A model generated the notes under the pieces. The model was not told the origin of the DNA and made no database searches. It saw only the letters and a program-made list of their open reading frames with translations. Below, in pieces: positions 63,573 to 64,000 of a stretch of 64,000 nt of DNA. The DNA is from Candidatus Wolframiiraptor sinensis (GTDB lineage Archaea > Thermoproteota > Nitrososphaeria_A > Caldarchaeales > Wolframiiraptoraceae), in contig JALNJX010000002.1 of the NCBI GenBank assembly GCA_023268255.1, positions 124,001-188,000 on the forward strand. The letters are read 5' to 3'. Made by a program: the position numbers and the translations under genes. Every line of letters begins with the position of its first letter. The stretch's first letter is position 1.

Positions 63573-64000
63573 GGGAGGAGCTTATCGAGCTGGCCAGCTC
63601 AAATGTCTTCACCAGATAATCTGGGAAAACTTCCTTGAGCCTCATCACCGCAACCTCCGCATCTTCTTTCAGCGCCAGCGCGTGGCATGCCTCGCCAATC
63701 ATGTTCTGGGCATAGCCGATCAACCGGAGCCTCTCGAGCTCTCTGAAGATCTCCTGAACCCTCTTGGTCGCGAGCCCCGTCTCCAGCGCGAACTCCCTCG
63801 ACTTCTCGAGAAAAATCTCAGGCGTCGGGTTCTCCAAGATCTCGCCGATCTTCCTGTCCCCGACCTCCTCGATCATATCGAGGTCACCTCGGCTCAGTGC
63901 TCTATGAGTCTCAAGCGGGCCGGCGGCCACGACTATGAGGACGGAATTGCGCGGCAGCGGAATGGAGTCAACTCTGAGCTTAGGAGGCGCGCCAGCATTC
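63562..64000 (-). CDS. probable pantoate kinase, C-terminal part (runs off right edge)
   Basis: The frame is open to the window edge (about 145 residues seen, no start inside). The sequence LIVVAAGPLETHRAL, then SREFALETGLATKRVQEIFREL and GYAQNMIGEACHALAL, resembles the C-terminal half of archaeal pantoate kinases (GHMP fold), which act in CoA synthesis. The GHMP ATP motif would lie beyond the edge. It overlaps the DHH gene stop by 11 bases. Confidence 0.6.
   Translation of the reverse strand, partial: NAGAPPKLRVDSIPLPRNSVLIVVAAGPLETHRALSRGDLDMIEEVGDRKIGEILENPTPEIFLEKSREFALETGLATKRVQEIFRELERLRLIGYAQNMIGEACHALALKEDAEVAVMRLKEVFPDYLVKTFELASSISSSLTS

Noticed and set aside
1-64000. CRISPR arrays, insertion sequences, integrase or prophage genes
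   Set aside because: No spaced direct repeats, terminal inverted repeats, transposase or recombinase motifs were seen; the window reads as ordinary chromosomal DNA.

Overview
The window looks archaeal and most likely comes from a thermophilic, largely anaerobic member of the Thermoproteota (crenarchaeal lineages). The gene content supports this: a Cbf5 pseudouridine synthase beside ribosomal protein L14e, class I lysyl-tRNA synthetase, archaeal D-aminoacyl-tRNA deacylase, a stand-alone archaeal asparagine synthetase of the AspRS/AsnRS fold, Hjc resolvase, a small OB-fold SSB, two family-B DNA polymerases, geranylgeranyl-reductase-family flavoproteins for lipid saturation, GAPN, two tungsten-type aldehyde:ferredoxin oxidoreductases, and a serine tRNA with an intron at the canonical 37/38 site. 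TATA boxes often lie 23-31 bases from the start codon (leaderless-type mRNAs), GTG and TTG starts are common, and AGG/AGA/ATA codons dominate. Genus cannot be fixed from the sequence alone.

Layout. 0-6.4 kb: two convergent geranylgeranyl-reductase-like genes, a FAH-family hydrolase, a DNA methylase with a 5' frameshift, an Lrp/AsnC regulator and a branched-chain aminotransferase. 6.6-12.5 kb: a DUF438/hemerythrin/PAS protein, a Cys-containing HTH regulator, an HtrA-like protease, an SDR gene broken by an 11-bp tandem duplication, a COG0701 permease and thioredoxin reductase. 12.5-19.2 kb: a 2-oxoacid:ferredoxin oxidoreductase operon with a Cys-rich small protein, rubrerythrin, a damaged GAPN gene, an ArsC/LMW-phosphatase-like protein and superoxide dismutase. 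19.3 kb: tRNA-Ser(GGA). 19.5-23.9 kb: pstS-pstC-pstA-pstB-phoU. 24-28.3 kb: M20 peptidase, Cbf5, L14e, a THUMP protein and asparagine synthetase. 28.4-35.5 kb: a molybdo/tungstopterin block (MoeA, MoeA-PBP, AOR, E1-like ThiF/MoeB, MoaD) and DtdA. 35.5-40.9 kb: COG2521 methyltransferase, LysRS, SSB, a long coiled-coil Zn-ribbon protein, a winged-helix protein and Hjc. 41-48.7 kb: second AOR, MazG-like protein, ROK sugar kinase, S11, PIN-ATPase-KH protein, a candidate C/D sRNA, EVE protein and a radical-SAM protein. 48.8-54.7 kb: two NSUN-type RNA methyltransferases, a PUA protein, a membrane glycosyltransferase paired with a secreted protein, and an agmatinase-family enzyme. 54.7-64 kb: two PolB genes, MBL hydrolase, AbrB-PhoU regulator, a Zn-ribbon protein, DUF2148 protein, DHH phosphoesterase and the 3' end of a probable pantoate kinase gene.

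How the parts fit. Ferredoxin-linked metabolism is prominent (POR-type enzyme, two AORs, GAPN, W-pterin maturation), together with an oxygen/redox defence set (rubrerythrin, SOD, TrxR, hemerythrin protein). Promoters of rubrerythrin, SOD and the divergent SDR/permease pair share an ATAAC-N3-GTTAT-like dyad, suggesting one regulator. The most notable observations are a PolB whose three exonuclease carboxylate motifs are degenerate while its polymerase motifs are intact and a PCNA-binding-like tail is present; three genes with recognisable lesions (methylase, SDR, GAPN); and a replication/repair-flavoured cluster with an uncharacterised coiled-coil Zn-ribbon protein. No CRISPR array, insertion sequence or rRNA gene was seen.
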